From the NCBI GenBank assembly GCA_041690635.1, contig JAWLGZ010000001.1:868001-932000 (forward strand): a stretch of DNA of 64,000 nucleotides, given 5' to 3'. Position 1 is the first letter of the stretch. Each line of letters begins with the position of its first letter. The stretch comes from JAWLGZ01 sp041690635 (lineage in GTDB: Bacteria; Pseudomonadota; Gammaproteobacteria; Thiohalomonadales; Thiohalomonadaceae). The translations under genes and the position numbers were made by a program. Shown piece after piece: positions 45,408 to 52,521 of this stretch. The notes beneath the pieces were generated by a model. That model ran no database searches and was not told the DNA's origin. It was given only the letters and a program-made list of their open reading frames with translations.

Positions 45408-46547
45408 ATGAAAAGAAAACAGTGCGCACTCGCAGTCATGGCAGCGTTGTGGGGGAGCAACGCCGCCGCGACGAACGGCGATCAGATGCTCGGGGTGACG
45501 GCAACCCAGTGGGGCATGGCAGGGGCGGTGGTGGCAGCGCCCCAGGACGCCGGAACCGTCCTCACCAACCCGGCAGGCCTGGCAACTCTTGACATGAATG
45601 AATTTCGTGCCGACATGGGGTTCGGGTTTCTCAATCCGCCGCGCAAGGCGGGCGGTGTCGAGAGCGACTCGGACCTCTATCTGATTCCGTCCGGCGCGCT
45701 CGCCTACCGCGTGAACGATCGTCTGACGGTTGGCATGGGCATGGCCGGCCTGTCCGGCATGGGCGTGGACTTCCCCGCCGGCACCCATCCAACCGGTGGG
45801 GCGGTGGTCACCACCAAGCAGTTCTACAAAATCGCCCCCGGCTTCGGCTACCGGGTCAACGACCGGCTTTCGATCGGGGCGGCACTCAATATCAACTATC
45901 AGAGCCTGGCCATGTACGCACCTCTGCCTGGCGGTGAAAAACTGCCGCAGAACCAGGTGTACGGCTTCGGTGCCGGGCTCGGCCTCATCTACCGGGTGAA
46001 CGATCGGTTCCAGGTGGGTGCCTCCTACATCACCGAACAGCACATGGACGAATTCACCTGGAACACCGATTCCGGTACCTATCGGATGGAGATGAACGCG
46101 CCGGCTCAGTTCACGATCGGTGCTGCCTGGATGCCGCGGTCGGACCTGCTCATCGAGGCGGACGTCAAGCACATCGCCTTCAGCGACGTGCTCGATTCGG
46201 TGAACCTCCAGTTCCCCGGCGGCACCGTGGCGATGCCGTTCGGCTGGGACGACCAGACGGTGTTCGCCATCGGCGTGCAAAAACAGATCAATCCGAAGTT
46301 GACGGTGCGTGCCGGCTACAACTACGGCAAGTCGCCCATCGGATCGGAAGATGTTCTCGCCAACATCGGCTCGCTGGCAGTCACCGAGCACCACCTGTCG
46401 CTGGGCCTGACGCGCCAACTCGGCAACAGGCTGTTCGGCTCACTCTCCTACGTTCGCGCCTTCAATAACGAGGTCACCGCGCCGACCGGTTACGCCATCG
46501 AACTGGAGCAGAACATCGTCAACCTGCAGATCACCTACCGCAACTAA
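45408..46547 (+). CDS. FadL/OmpP1-family outer membrane transport protein
   Basis: 379 residues from the ATG at 45408 with a GAGGGGAG site. Signal peptide about 1-21. The N-terminal hatch has TATQWGMAGAVVAAPQDAGTVLTNPAGLATL, the conserved NPAG motif of FadL transporters. The rest is alternating beta-strands of a 14-strand barrel ending NLQITYRN, with a terminal aromatic close to the C-terminus. FadL channels admit hydrophobic compounds. Divergent from the OmpR-like regulator; first of a three-gene operon with a DUF2892 protein and a cytochrome. Confidence 0.88.
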   Translation: MKRKQCALAVMAALWGSNAAATNGDQMLGVTATQWGMAGAVVAAPQDAGTVLTNPAGLATLDMNEFRADMGFGFLNPPRKAGGVESDSDLYLIPSGALAYRVNDRLTVGMGMAGLSGMGVDFPAGTHPTGGAVVTTKQFYKIAPGFGYRVNDRLSIGAALNINYQSLAMYAPLPGGEKLPQNQVYGFGAGLGLIYRVNDRFQVGASYITEQHMDEFTWNTDSGTYRMEMNAPAQFTIGAAWMPRSDLLIEADVKHIAFSDVLDSVNLQFPGGTVAMPFGWDDQTVFAIGVQKQINPKLTVRAGYNYGKSPIGSEDVLANIGSLAVTEHHLSLGLTRQLGNRLFGSLSYVRAFNNEVTAPTGYAIELEQNIVNLQITYRN

Positions 46548-46561
46548 GAGGAGAAATCGGT

Positions 46562-46762
46562 ATGACCGTGGATCGCATCGTGCACCTGGTGGCGGGCTGC
46601 ATGGTCTTGTGCAGCATCGCCCTGGCCCACTGGGTCGACCCGCTCTGGCTCTGGCTCGGCGTATTCGTCGGCATCAACCTGGCGCAGAGCGGCCTGACCA
46701 CCTTCTGTCCGCTCAGCTCCATCTTGCGAAAGATCGGTGTACCCGAGCGGACCGCCTGTTAA
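46562..46762 (+). CDS. DUF2892 small membrane protein (YgaP-like)
   Basis: 66 residues, two membrane helices (7-27 and 29-48). DUF2892 proteins carry NLAQSGLTTFCPL followed by a hydrophilic ILRKIGVP tail, present here with one Cys in FCP and another at the end. This is the membrane-anchor half of YgaP-type rhodanese proteins, with no rhodanese domain. GAGGAGA precedes it, 14 bases after the FadL stop. Confidence 0.82.
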   Translation: MTVDRIVHLVAGCMVLCSIALAHWVDPLWLWLGVFVGINLAQSGLTTFCPLSSILRKIGVPERTAC

Positions 46763-46787
46763 CGTATTACTTCAACCAGGAGAAATC

Positions 46788-47258
46788 ATGAATACACGTC
46801 TATTGGCAACCACCGCACTCGTTGTGTGGGGAATCACGGCCGTCGGGGCGGCCTATCTGTTCATCGGCGGCAAGACCATCGCCTCCGCGGACGGTCGCAC
46901 AGCGGTGGTACTGCACGAGGGCGAGCGTGATCTGGTCTTGGAGGAGATGCGCGCCCTGCTGACCTCGGTACAAGGCATCGTGGCCGGACTCGCCGGCGAA
47001 GAGATGCCGCGGGTGCGTCAGGCGGCTGCGTCGGCTGGCATGGCGATCGCCCAGGAGGTGCCGCCACAGCTCATGACCAAGCTGCCGCTGGAGTTCAAGC
47101 AGTTGGGCATGCAGGTGCACCGCAACTTCGACGACATCGCCGCCGGTGTCGATCAGGGCGAACCGGCGGAGATGCTGCTCACCCGACTGGGGGAGCAGTT
47201 GAGCCTCTGCGTGGGGTGTCACGCCTCCTATCGCCTGCAGGTGGAAGAGACCCACTAG
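46788..47258 (+). CDS. Cytochrome c'-like protein with C-terminal heme motif
   Basis: 156 residues; CAGGAGA precedes the ATG. A single N-terminal hydrophobic segment (about 5-28) is a signal or anchor. The rest is a helical bundle with the heme-binding motif C141-V-G-C144-H145 near the C-terminus, as in cytochrome c' and related four-helix cytochromes. Likely periplasmic; bundle c-type hemes sense or bind NO or transfer electrons. Last gene of the FadL operon, 25 bases after the DUF2892 gene. Confidence 0.78.
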   Translation: MNTRLLATTALVVWGITAVGAAYLFIGGKTIASADGRTAVVLHEGERDLVLEEMRALLTSVQGIVAGLAGEEMPRVRQAAASAGMAIAQEVPPQLMTKLPLEFKQLGMQVHRNFDDIAAGVDQGEPAEMLLTRLGEQLSLCVGCHASYRLQVEETH

Positions 47259-47765
47259 CCGAACCGGACTCCAGGGATGGAGTTCCCCCGTAGGATGCGG
47301 TGAGTCCTGCGAACTGCATCGTTTTGCGGCGCGGGCAGGGAAACGTGAAACGGAGCAGAGCTAAGCAATGCAGTTGATGCGGTTCGCGGGCTCACCACAT
47401 CCTACGTAGCTACCAATTCCGCGGCGGGACTCCAGGGAGGGAGGCCCCCCGGCACGGGAGTGTCGCGCCGCGCGCGGCGCTCCTACAGGCCACAGCGTCA
47501 TTGCGGGCCGAAGGCGAAGCAATCTCGGGGCTTTGGCACGGGACCGGAATCGCTTCGGTCACTGCGCTCGGCTTTGGCATCCCTGCGTAGCCCTACCTGC
47601 ATCCAGGTAGCCGTCCTCGCTATGACGAAATCAAATGTAAGGTTAGCGTTGGCGTAACCCGCCGGAATGGCGGCTATTGATACCGCGGTACGGCGGAGAT
47701 TGTGGCTTCGCCCAATCCGCCCTACATCACGCCCCACCGCAGCCGGACGGCCCCAAATCGGGGGG
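47259..47765. repeat. Intergenic mosaic of several repeat families
   Basis: About 500 bases with no gene. Left to right: a degraded pair of the GATGCGGT REP units (47291-47321 and, inverted, 47376-47406); a GTAGGAGC-family hairpin (47461-47488); a CGTCATTGCGGGCCGAAGG unit with its inverted counterpart (about 47496-47632); and a third family around 47641-47745 (CGGCGGAGATTGTGGCTTCGCCCAATCCGCCCTAC). It lies between convergent cytochrome and glgC genes. Confidence 0.65.
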
Positions 47766-48989
47766 TTACCGACGGAACTGATATCCCTTGGGCACCACCA
47801 CCACCCCCTCCTCGGAGAGGGTGAAACGTGCCCGGTCCCTCTCCGGGTCGTAGCCGATGTGCTCGCCGGGCGGGATCTCCACCTGCTTGTCGACGATGCA
47901 GCGGCGCAATCGGGCCCCGTCGCCGACCCGTACCCCCTGGAACAGGATACTCTCCTCCACGAACGCCTCGTCCCCCACGTAGACCTGCGGGAACAGCACC
48001 GAGTGCTGCACGCTGCCGCCCGCCACCACGGTACCGCCGGCGACCACGGAATTGATCGAGATCCCTTCCGAGCCCGAACGCCCCGGCACGGTGCGGGCCG
48101 GCGGAGTCTGGATCTGATAGGAGCGGATTGGCCAGTCCTCCTGATAGAGATCGAGCGCAGGCATCGGTTCGAGCAGATCCATGGTCGCGCGGTAGTAGGC
48201 GTCCAGGGTGCCCACATCCCGCCAGTAGCGGTCGGGGGTGACCCGGCCGCCGGGGCCGCCAAAGCGGTAGGCCATCACCCGCTGCCGTTCGATCAGCCGG
48301 GGGAGGATCTCCATACCGAAGTCGTGCGACGAGTCGGCCCGCGCCTCGTCGTCGGCCAGCGCTTCGAGCAGCAGTTCCAGGGAAAAGACATAGATCCCCA
48401 TGGACACCAGCGCGTGGTCGGGACTGTCCGGCACCGGCCGCGGATCGGCCGGCTTCTCCTGGAAGGCGGTGACCCGGTCCTCGGCGTCGACGGCGAGCAC
48501 ACCGAAGGCGCTCGCCTCCTGAAGGCCGACCTCCATGCTGGAGAGGGTGACATCCGCCCGGCTGGCCCGATGAAACTCCAGCAGTGCCGCGTAGTCCATG
48601 CGATAGATATGATCTGCCGAGAGGATCAGCACCTCCTGGGCGCCGCTGCGCTCAAGCAGGTAGCGGTTCTGGGCGATGGCGTCGGCGGTCCCCTGGTACC
48701 AGCGGTCCCCGGTCCGCATCTGCGGGGGCACAGGGGTGATGAACTCGCCGATCTCCGGATTGAAGATGGACCAGCCGTCCCGCAGGTGCTTCTGCAGGGA
48801 GTGGGACTTGTACTGTGTCAGCACCAGCACCTGGCGGAGCCCCGAGTGGAGGCAGTTGGCCAGACAGAAGTCGATTATCCGGTACTTGCCGCCGAACGGT
48901 ACCGCCGGCTTGGCCCGGTCGACGGTCAGCGGGTGGAGCCGGGTGCCAGTACCACCGGCGAGCACGATTGTCAGCGTTTTGTGGGACAT
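47766..48989 (-). CDS. glgC: Glucose-1-phosphate adenylyltransferase GlgC
   Basis: 407 residues from the ATG at 48989, preceded by GGAAGGAT (13-residue extension rejected). Nucleotidyltransferase domain with LAGGTGTRLHPLTVDRAKPAVPFGG (pyrophosphorylase motif), WYQGTADAIAQN, LSADHIYRMDY and FQEKPADPRP. The C-terminal region (about 290-400) has left-handed beta-helix hexapeptide repeats. Makes ADP-glucose for glycogen synthesis; the N-terminal activator-binding region is short. glgP is 3.5 kb away on the same strand, separated by the actin-like gene and repeat elements. Confidence 0.95.
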   Translation of the reverse strand: MSHKTLTIVLAGGTGTRLHPLTVDRAKPAVPFGGKYRIIDFCLANCLHSGLRQVLVLTQYKSHSLQKHLRDGWSIFNPEIGEFITPVPPQMRTGDRWYQGTADAIAQNRYLLERSGAQEVLILSADHIYRMDYAALLEFHRASRADVTLSSMEVGLQEASAFGVLAVDAEDRVTAFQEKPADPRPVPDSPDHALVSMGIYVFSLELLLEALADDEARADSSHDFGMEILPRLIERQRVMAYRFGGPGGRVTPDRYWRDVGTLDAYYRATMDLLEPMPALDLYQEDWPIRSYQIQTPPARTVPGRSGSEGISINSVVAGGTVVAGGSVQHSVLFPQVYVGDEAFVEESILFQGVRVGDGARLRRCIVDKQVEIPPGEHIGYDPERDRARFTLSEEGVVVVPKGYQFRR

Positions 48990-49123
48990 ATCCTTCCATC
49001 CAGCCAGAATCGGTCTATTTTCTCCCACTGGGGTGCGGGCTGTACATGCATGGGGGCTTTTGACCCGTCGCGGCGGGCCGTGCTACAAGTGCCGGGTTTC
49101 AACATCAGCAAAGGAACAGTCGC

Positions 49124-50182
49124 GTGAGCGTGGTCGGCATCGACATCGGGTTCGGTTTTACGAAGGCAACCAACGGGCGCGACTCGGTGGTCTTCAAGTC
49201 CGTGTTCGGAGAGGCGGCCGATATCCCCTTTCGCGAGCGGCTGCTGGATCCCGCCAAGGTCGACGACCACCTGCACGTGGAACTGGACGACCGCGGCTAC
49301 TTCATCGGTGAACTGGCCGAGCGCCAAAGCCTGGTCCGCTACTTCACCCTGGACCAGAACCAGTTCGTGGCCAACTTCGTGCGCACCTTCGCACTGGCTG
49401 CCCTGGCCCGACTGGCGGAGCGCAATGTCCCGGTCAACGTGGTCACCGGGCTCCCGGTCGGTTACTACCGCCAGCACAAGGAGGAGATGGCCGAACTCCT
49501 CACCGGGCGCCACACCGTCATGCTCGTCGACCGCAACGGCATCAAGCAGGAGACGGTGGTCAGCGTCAACAAGGTGAAGGTAATCCCGCAGCCGTTCGGC
49601 TCCATGTTCAACATGATGCTGAACGACCTGGGCGAAGCGGGCGACCGCCGCTTCATCCAGGAGAAGATCGGCATCGTCGACATCGGCTTCCGCACCGCCG
49701 ACTACACCGTCTCCAACCGCACCCACTACTTGGCGCGCGGCAGCCGTACCACCGACTCCGGCATCTCCCACGCCTTCAAGGTGATCGCCGCCAAGCTGCA
49801 GGAGCGCAGCGGCGTCGACGTGGAGCTCTACCGGCTCTACGAGGCGGTCGAGCGCGGCAGCATCAAGATCCGCGGCAAGAGCTACGACATCAAGAAGCTC
49901 ACCGATCAGGTCTTCGGCCAGCTCGCCTCCAGCATCGCCAACGAGGTGAACCAGCTCTGGTCCGACGACTGGGACATCGACACCATCGTCCTCTCCGGCG
50001 GCGGCGGTGCAGTACTCACCCCCTACCTCAAGCCCCTGGTCCACGGCGAAATCATGCCGCAGGAGACCGGCGTGGACGCCCGCTTCAACAACGTGCGCGG
50101 TTACTGGAAATACGCCAAGTACCTGTGGGAACGGGGGCGGGAGAGCAGTGTCAACCTGCCGCGCACCGGCACATCCACCTGA
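49124..50182 (+). CDS. Actin-like ATPase, ParM/StbA family (orphan)
   Basis: 352 residues; GTG start with an AAGGAAC site. Phosphate-1 motif VVGIDIGFGFTKA, phosphate-2 motif IGIVDIGFRTADYT, adenosine motif IVLSGGGGAVLTPYL, in the order of ParM-type plasmid segregation actins. No ParR-like adaptor or parC-type repeats are next to it, and no plasmid genes are in view. It could move a chromosomal element or organise another structure. Divergent from glgC. A degraded copy of its last 13 codons occurs at 51215-51253. Confidence 0.86.
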   Translation: MSVVGIDIGFGFTKATNGRDSVVFKSVFGEAADIPFRERLLDPAKVDDHLHVELDDRGYFIGELAERQSLVRYFTLDQNQFVANFVRTFALAALARLAERNVPVNVVTGLPVGYYRQHKEEMAELLTGRHTVMLVDRNGIKQETVVSVNKVKVIPQPFGSMFNMMLNDLGEAGDRRFIQEKIGIVDIGFRTADYTVSNRTHYLARGSRTTDSGISHAFKVIAAKLQERSGVDVELYRLYEAVERGSIKIRGKSYDIKKLTDQVFGQLASSIANEVNQLWSDDWDIDTIVLSGGGGAVLTPYLKPLVHGEIMPQETGVDARFNNVRGYWKYAKYLWERGRESSVNLPRTGTST

Positions 50183-50192
50183 GTGACCCAAT

Positions 50193-50229
50193 GTAGGATG
50201 CGGTGAGCGCAGCGAACCGCATCGTTCGC
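50193..50229. repeat. REP unit, left end of a deleted RAYT element
   Basis: GTAGGATGCGGTGAGCGC...GCGAACCGCATCGTTCGC, an imperfect hairpin. Same unit as 51264-51300. Confidence 0.75.
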
Positions 50230-50256
50230 ACAATCAAAATACGAGCAATACCCGCA

Positions 50257-50301
50257 TCACTCCCCCGCGTCGATTTCAGGCACCACCCCGCAGGCCCAGT
50301 C
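50257..50301 (-). pseudogene. C-terminal relic of a RAYT transposase
   Basis: About 45 bases match the last 14 codons of the RAYT at 51328-51858, including the stop, with a few changes. The rest of the gene is missing, and the sequence jumps directly to the right-hand REP unit. Shared TC at the junction. Hence an internally deleted, non-autonomous derivative (50193-50345). Confidence 0.7.
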
Positions 50302-50312
50302 AACCCTCGATC

Positions 50313-50345
50313 GATGCGGTTCGCTTCGCTCACCGCATCCTACGC
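50313..50345. repeat. REP unit, right end of the deleted RAYT element
   Basis: GATGCGGTTCGCTTCGCTCACCGCATCCTACG, the inverted counterpart of the left unit and identical over this length to the unit at 51891-51924. Confidence 0.75.
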
Positions 50346-50349
50346 GGAC

Positions 50350-51024
50350 TCATCCGGTTCTCTTCTGCGTGGCCACTGATCGACCAACAGAAAGATCCCA
50401 GCCTCGCAGCTTGGAAATTGCGAGCAGCGAAAAGTATGCGAAGCCAGCGGCGATAACCGTGTGGGGGTGGCTCACCCACTCACCCGAGCCCGGAATGCCA
50501 TAGGCGCTACCGTGTTTTGTCACCCCAAGTTCAGGCAGCGGCACGATGATGGTGCCGATCACCGCGATTAGATACCAGCCAACCGACAGCGCCCATAAGC
50601 CCTGCTGCCGCTCCTTCGCCATATCATCGATTTGACGATCGATCAGGATCGCAACCAGCTTGGCACCGAGCAACCAGGCAAAGGCGAGGATCGCCCAAAG
50701 CGCCTCGAAGGCGTAAGCCCACCCGGCGACGAAAATCGAGTACATGAGCCCCATGCCGCCCACGGCGGTGATGCGCTTCAGACGCGGCTGGCCATGCGCA
50801 AAAACAAGGCTGCCGAGGAATGGTGCCGAATGGATCAGGATGAATTCGAGCAGCATCACCAGCATGAACGAAGCGACCAGCTGTTCACGCCAGCTCGTAG
50901 GGTCGATCCACACCCAAAGAATGAGCGCCGCCGTCAGCAGGTCCGGGAGCGCAGCGGCAAGCTGTAGGCGTCCCCCATCGGCAGGGCCGCCGAAGGGTGC
51001 GGAATCAGAGAAGTTGCGAGACAT
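50350..51024 (-). CDS. Integral membrane protein, DUF6498-like
   Basis: 224 residues with about five to six membrane helices (25-45, 48-75, 85-115, 118-135, 145-165, 185-205). The N-terminal 20 residues are hydrophilic. Motifs such as LLEFILIHSAPFLGSLVF and FAWLLGAKLVAILIDRQIDDM are seen in DUF6498-type proteins by my recollection, but no function is known. It sits between the actin-like gene and the RAYT element and is bounded by repeat copies on both sides, so it may be cargo of the rearrangement. Confidence 0.65.
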   Translation of the reverse strand: MSRNFSDSAPFGGPADGGRLQLAAALPDLLTAALILWVWIDPTSWREQLVASFMLVMLLEFILIHSAPFLGSLVFAHGQPRLKRITAVGGMGLMYSIFVAGWAYAFEALWAILAFAWLLGAKLVAILIDRQIDDMAKERQQGLWALSVGWYLIAVIGTIIVPLPELGVTKHGSAYGIPGSGEWVSHPHTVIAAGFAYFSLLAISKLRGWDLSVGRSVATQKRTG

Positions 51025-51263
51025 TTGAAAGACGACTCCAAGTCGAAAATGGGCCCCGTGCCCCTAACGCTGCTTGAGCGCCGCAACCGAAGCCCCGTAC
51101 CGACGAACGCCAGCCCGCGCCGACGTTCAGATCCGCGACCACACGCGGCCACCCGAAGCCACGCCGCCAGACGCGACACGAACACCCCCATCAATGAAAA
51201 ACCCGATCGCGGTGAGCAGCGCGAACCAGCCGCGCGCCGGCACCTCCACCTGAGTGACCCAAT
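51025..51263. other. Non-coding stretch with duplicated end of the actin-like gene
   Basis: Positions 51215-51253 translate in one frame to SSANQPRAGTST plus stop, matching SSVNLPRTGTST plus stop of the actin-like gene at 50144-50182 with a few substitutions. Upstream of that the sequence has no similarity that I can see. It forms, with the following REP unit, a duplicated block of about 150 bases. Confidence 0.6.
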
Positions 51264-51300
51264 GTAGGATGCGGTGAGCGCGGCGAACCGCATCGTTCGC
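51264..51300. repeat. REP unit, left end of the intact RAYT element
   Basis: GTAGGATGCGGTGAGCGCGG...CGAACCGCATCGTTCGC, facing the inverted unit at 51891-51924 across the transposase gene. Confidence 0.75.
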
Positions 51301-51327
51301 GCAATCAAAATACGAGCAATACCCGCA

Positions 51328-51858
51328 TCACTCCCCCGCGTCGATTTCAGGCACCACCCCGCAAGCCCAATCCGCGGAATAAATGCCCCTCTTCACGTAG
51401 GAATGAAAACTCGAATAGGGCCACTCCACCACCCGTCCAACCCAGCCGTGTTTCACCGGATTCCAGTGGATGTAATCCACATGCCGTTCGAAATCCCTTT
51501 CGTCCCGAATCAGATGCTCCCAGTACCTTCTCTGCCAGATACCCCGCTCGCCACGCTTCCTCCGACTTGCCGATAAGCGTTCACCTCGCGGAAGCGCACG
51601 GGAAAACCCCGCCTTGATCAGCGCCCACCGGGTCTTGAAGTCACCATCCGCCTCCGGCAGCGTCCAGATGCAGTGCAGATGGTCCGGCAGCACCACCATC
51701 GCATCGATGGCAAACGGACGTTTCGCTCTGACATGGCGGATGACCTGGCGAAGCCAATCGATATGCTCGACCAACAGACGGCTTCCGCGGCGTTGCGCCG
51801 CATTCACCGTAAAGAAGTAGGTGGCGCCTTCGACGTGAGCCCTGCGGTATTCCGTCAC
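51328..51858 (-). CDS. REP-associated tyrosine transposase (RAYT)
   Basis: 176 residues from the GTG at 51858 (VTEYRRAHVEGATYFFTVN, the usual RAYT start); the frame continues upstream through a REP unit and is not counted. HUH motif H60-L-H62 (LPDHLHCIWTLP) and the catalytic-Tyr region VDYIHWNPVKHGWV are present, as in the Y1 transposase TnpA_REP family. RAYTs bind REP hairpins. Here the gene is bracketed by inverted REP units, so this is a domesticated or still mobile element. Confidence 0.87.
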   Translation of the reverse strand: MTEYRRAHVEGATYFFTVNAAQRRGSRLLVEHIDWLRQVIRHVRAKRPFAIDAMVVLPDHLHCIWTLPEADGDFKTRWALIKAGFSRALPRGERLSASRRKRGERGIWQRRYWEHLIRDERDFERHVDYIHWNPVKHGWVGRVVEWPYSSFHSYVKRGIYSADWACGVVPEIDAGE

Positions 51859-51890
51859 CGTACCGTCCTTATTCGCGTCAAACCTCGATC

Positions 51891-51924
51891 GATGCGGTTC
51901 GCTTCGCTCACCGCATCCTACGCG
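51891..51924. repeat. REP unit, right end of the intact RAYT element
   Basis: GATGCGGTTCGCTTCGCTCACCGCATCCTACGCG, forming a hairpin of its own and an inverted partner to the left unit. Confidence 0.75.
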
Positions 51925-52057
51925 GACTAACAGGGCCGGGATGTTCTCCTCCCATTCTCTGGTCCTAATTCTCCCATCATTAACCATCCCTGAGAAAGCC
52001 CCGGAGGATGCGGTGTCCGCTGTCAGGTGTGAGGGATTGGACCGCTTGCGGGGGGAC

Positions 52058-52085
52058 GAAAAAAAGGGGCAGCTTTCGCTGCCCC
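52058..52085 (-). terminator. Rho-independent terminator of the DUF2934 gene
   Basis: GGGGCAGC (52066-52073), loop TTTC, GCTGCCCC (52078-52085) is a perfect eight-pair stem; read on the minus strand it is followed by a run of seven T (complement of 52059-52065). Lies 28 bases beyond the stop of the minus-strand gene. Confidence 0.85.
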
Positions 52086-52113
52086 ATTTTCGTTTGTTCA
52101 AAACGCCGGTTTT

Positions 52114-52440
52114 TCAGCCGGCCGCGAGCTTTGCGTCGATTTCGCGTTCGGCCTCCAGCCAGTCCCGCACCGAGTCGCTGAGGAAGTTGGACTGCTCGGC
52201 CCGGAAGTAGGCCGCCTCGGCGATCATCCGCCAGCGCTGCTCCGGGGTGACCGTGCCGCCATTCGCCTTCGGCTTGCGGGGGCGTGGGGCCGCCGGCTTG
52301 GCGGGGACCGCAGCCGTGCTCTTCGCCGCCGGCGCCGCTTTCTTCCCGGCCGCCTTCTTGGCCGTTGTGTCCTTTTTCGCCGGGCTCTTGGCCGTCGTCT
52401 TTCTGACCGCCTTTTCGCTCGCCTTTGTCTTTTCCGCCAT
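52114..52440 (-). CDS. Lys/Ala-rich protein with C-terminal DUF2934 domain
   Basis: 108 residues. The first 60 are a Lys/Ala/Pro tail like histone H1 or AlgP-type nucleoid proteins. The last 45 (TPEQRWRMIAEAAYFRAEQSNF...SDSVRDWLEAEREIDAKL) match DUF2934, a small helical domain. A nucleic-acid-binding role is possible from the basic tail but not shown. It has its own strong terminator. Between it and glgP is an 80-base gap. Confidence 0.83.
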   Translation of the reverse strand: MAEKTKASEKAVRKTTAKSPAKKDTTAKKAAGKKAAPAAKSTAAVPAKPAAPRPRKPKANGGTVTPEQRWRMIAEAAYFRAEQSNFLSDSVRDWLEAEREIDAKLAAG

Positions 52441-52521
52441 GGTGCTGTCTCCGCTGTTCTCTAACCCGATCCGCCAGAGCGGATGCGTCTATGGTGCCTT
52501 CACTATGTTACAGCTTTTCGT

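Larger units (their letters stand above)
51264..51924 (-). mobile_element. RAYT-REP element
   Basis: Inverted REP units at 51264-51300 and 51891-51924 enclose the RAYT gene; the whole element is about 660 bases. A deleted version of the same element lies at 50193-50345. Confidence 0.7.

Noticed and set aside
51859..52101. An 81-residue N-terminal extension of the RAYT gene
   Set aside because: It reads through the REP unit and unrelated sequence; the family starts at the TEYRRAHV segment.
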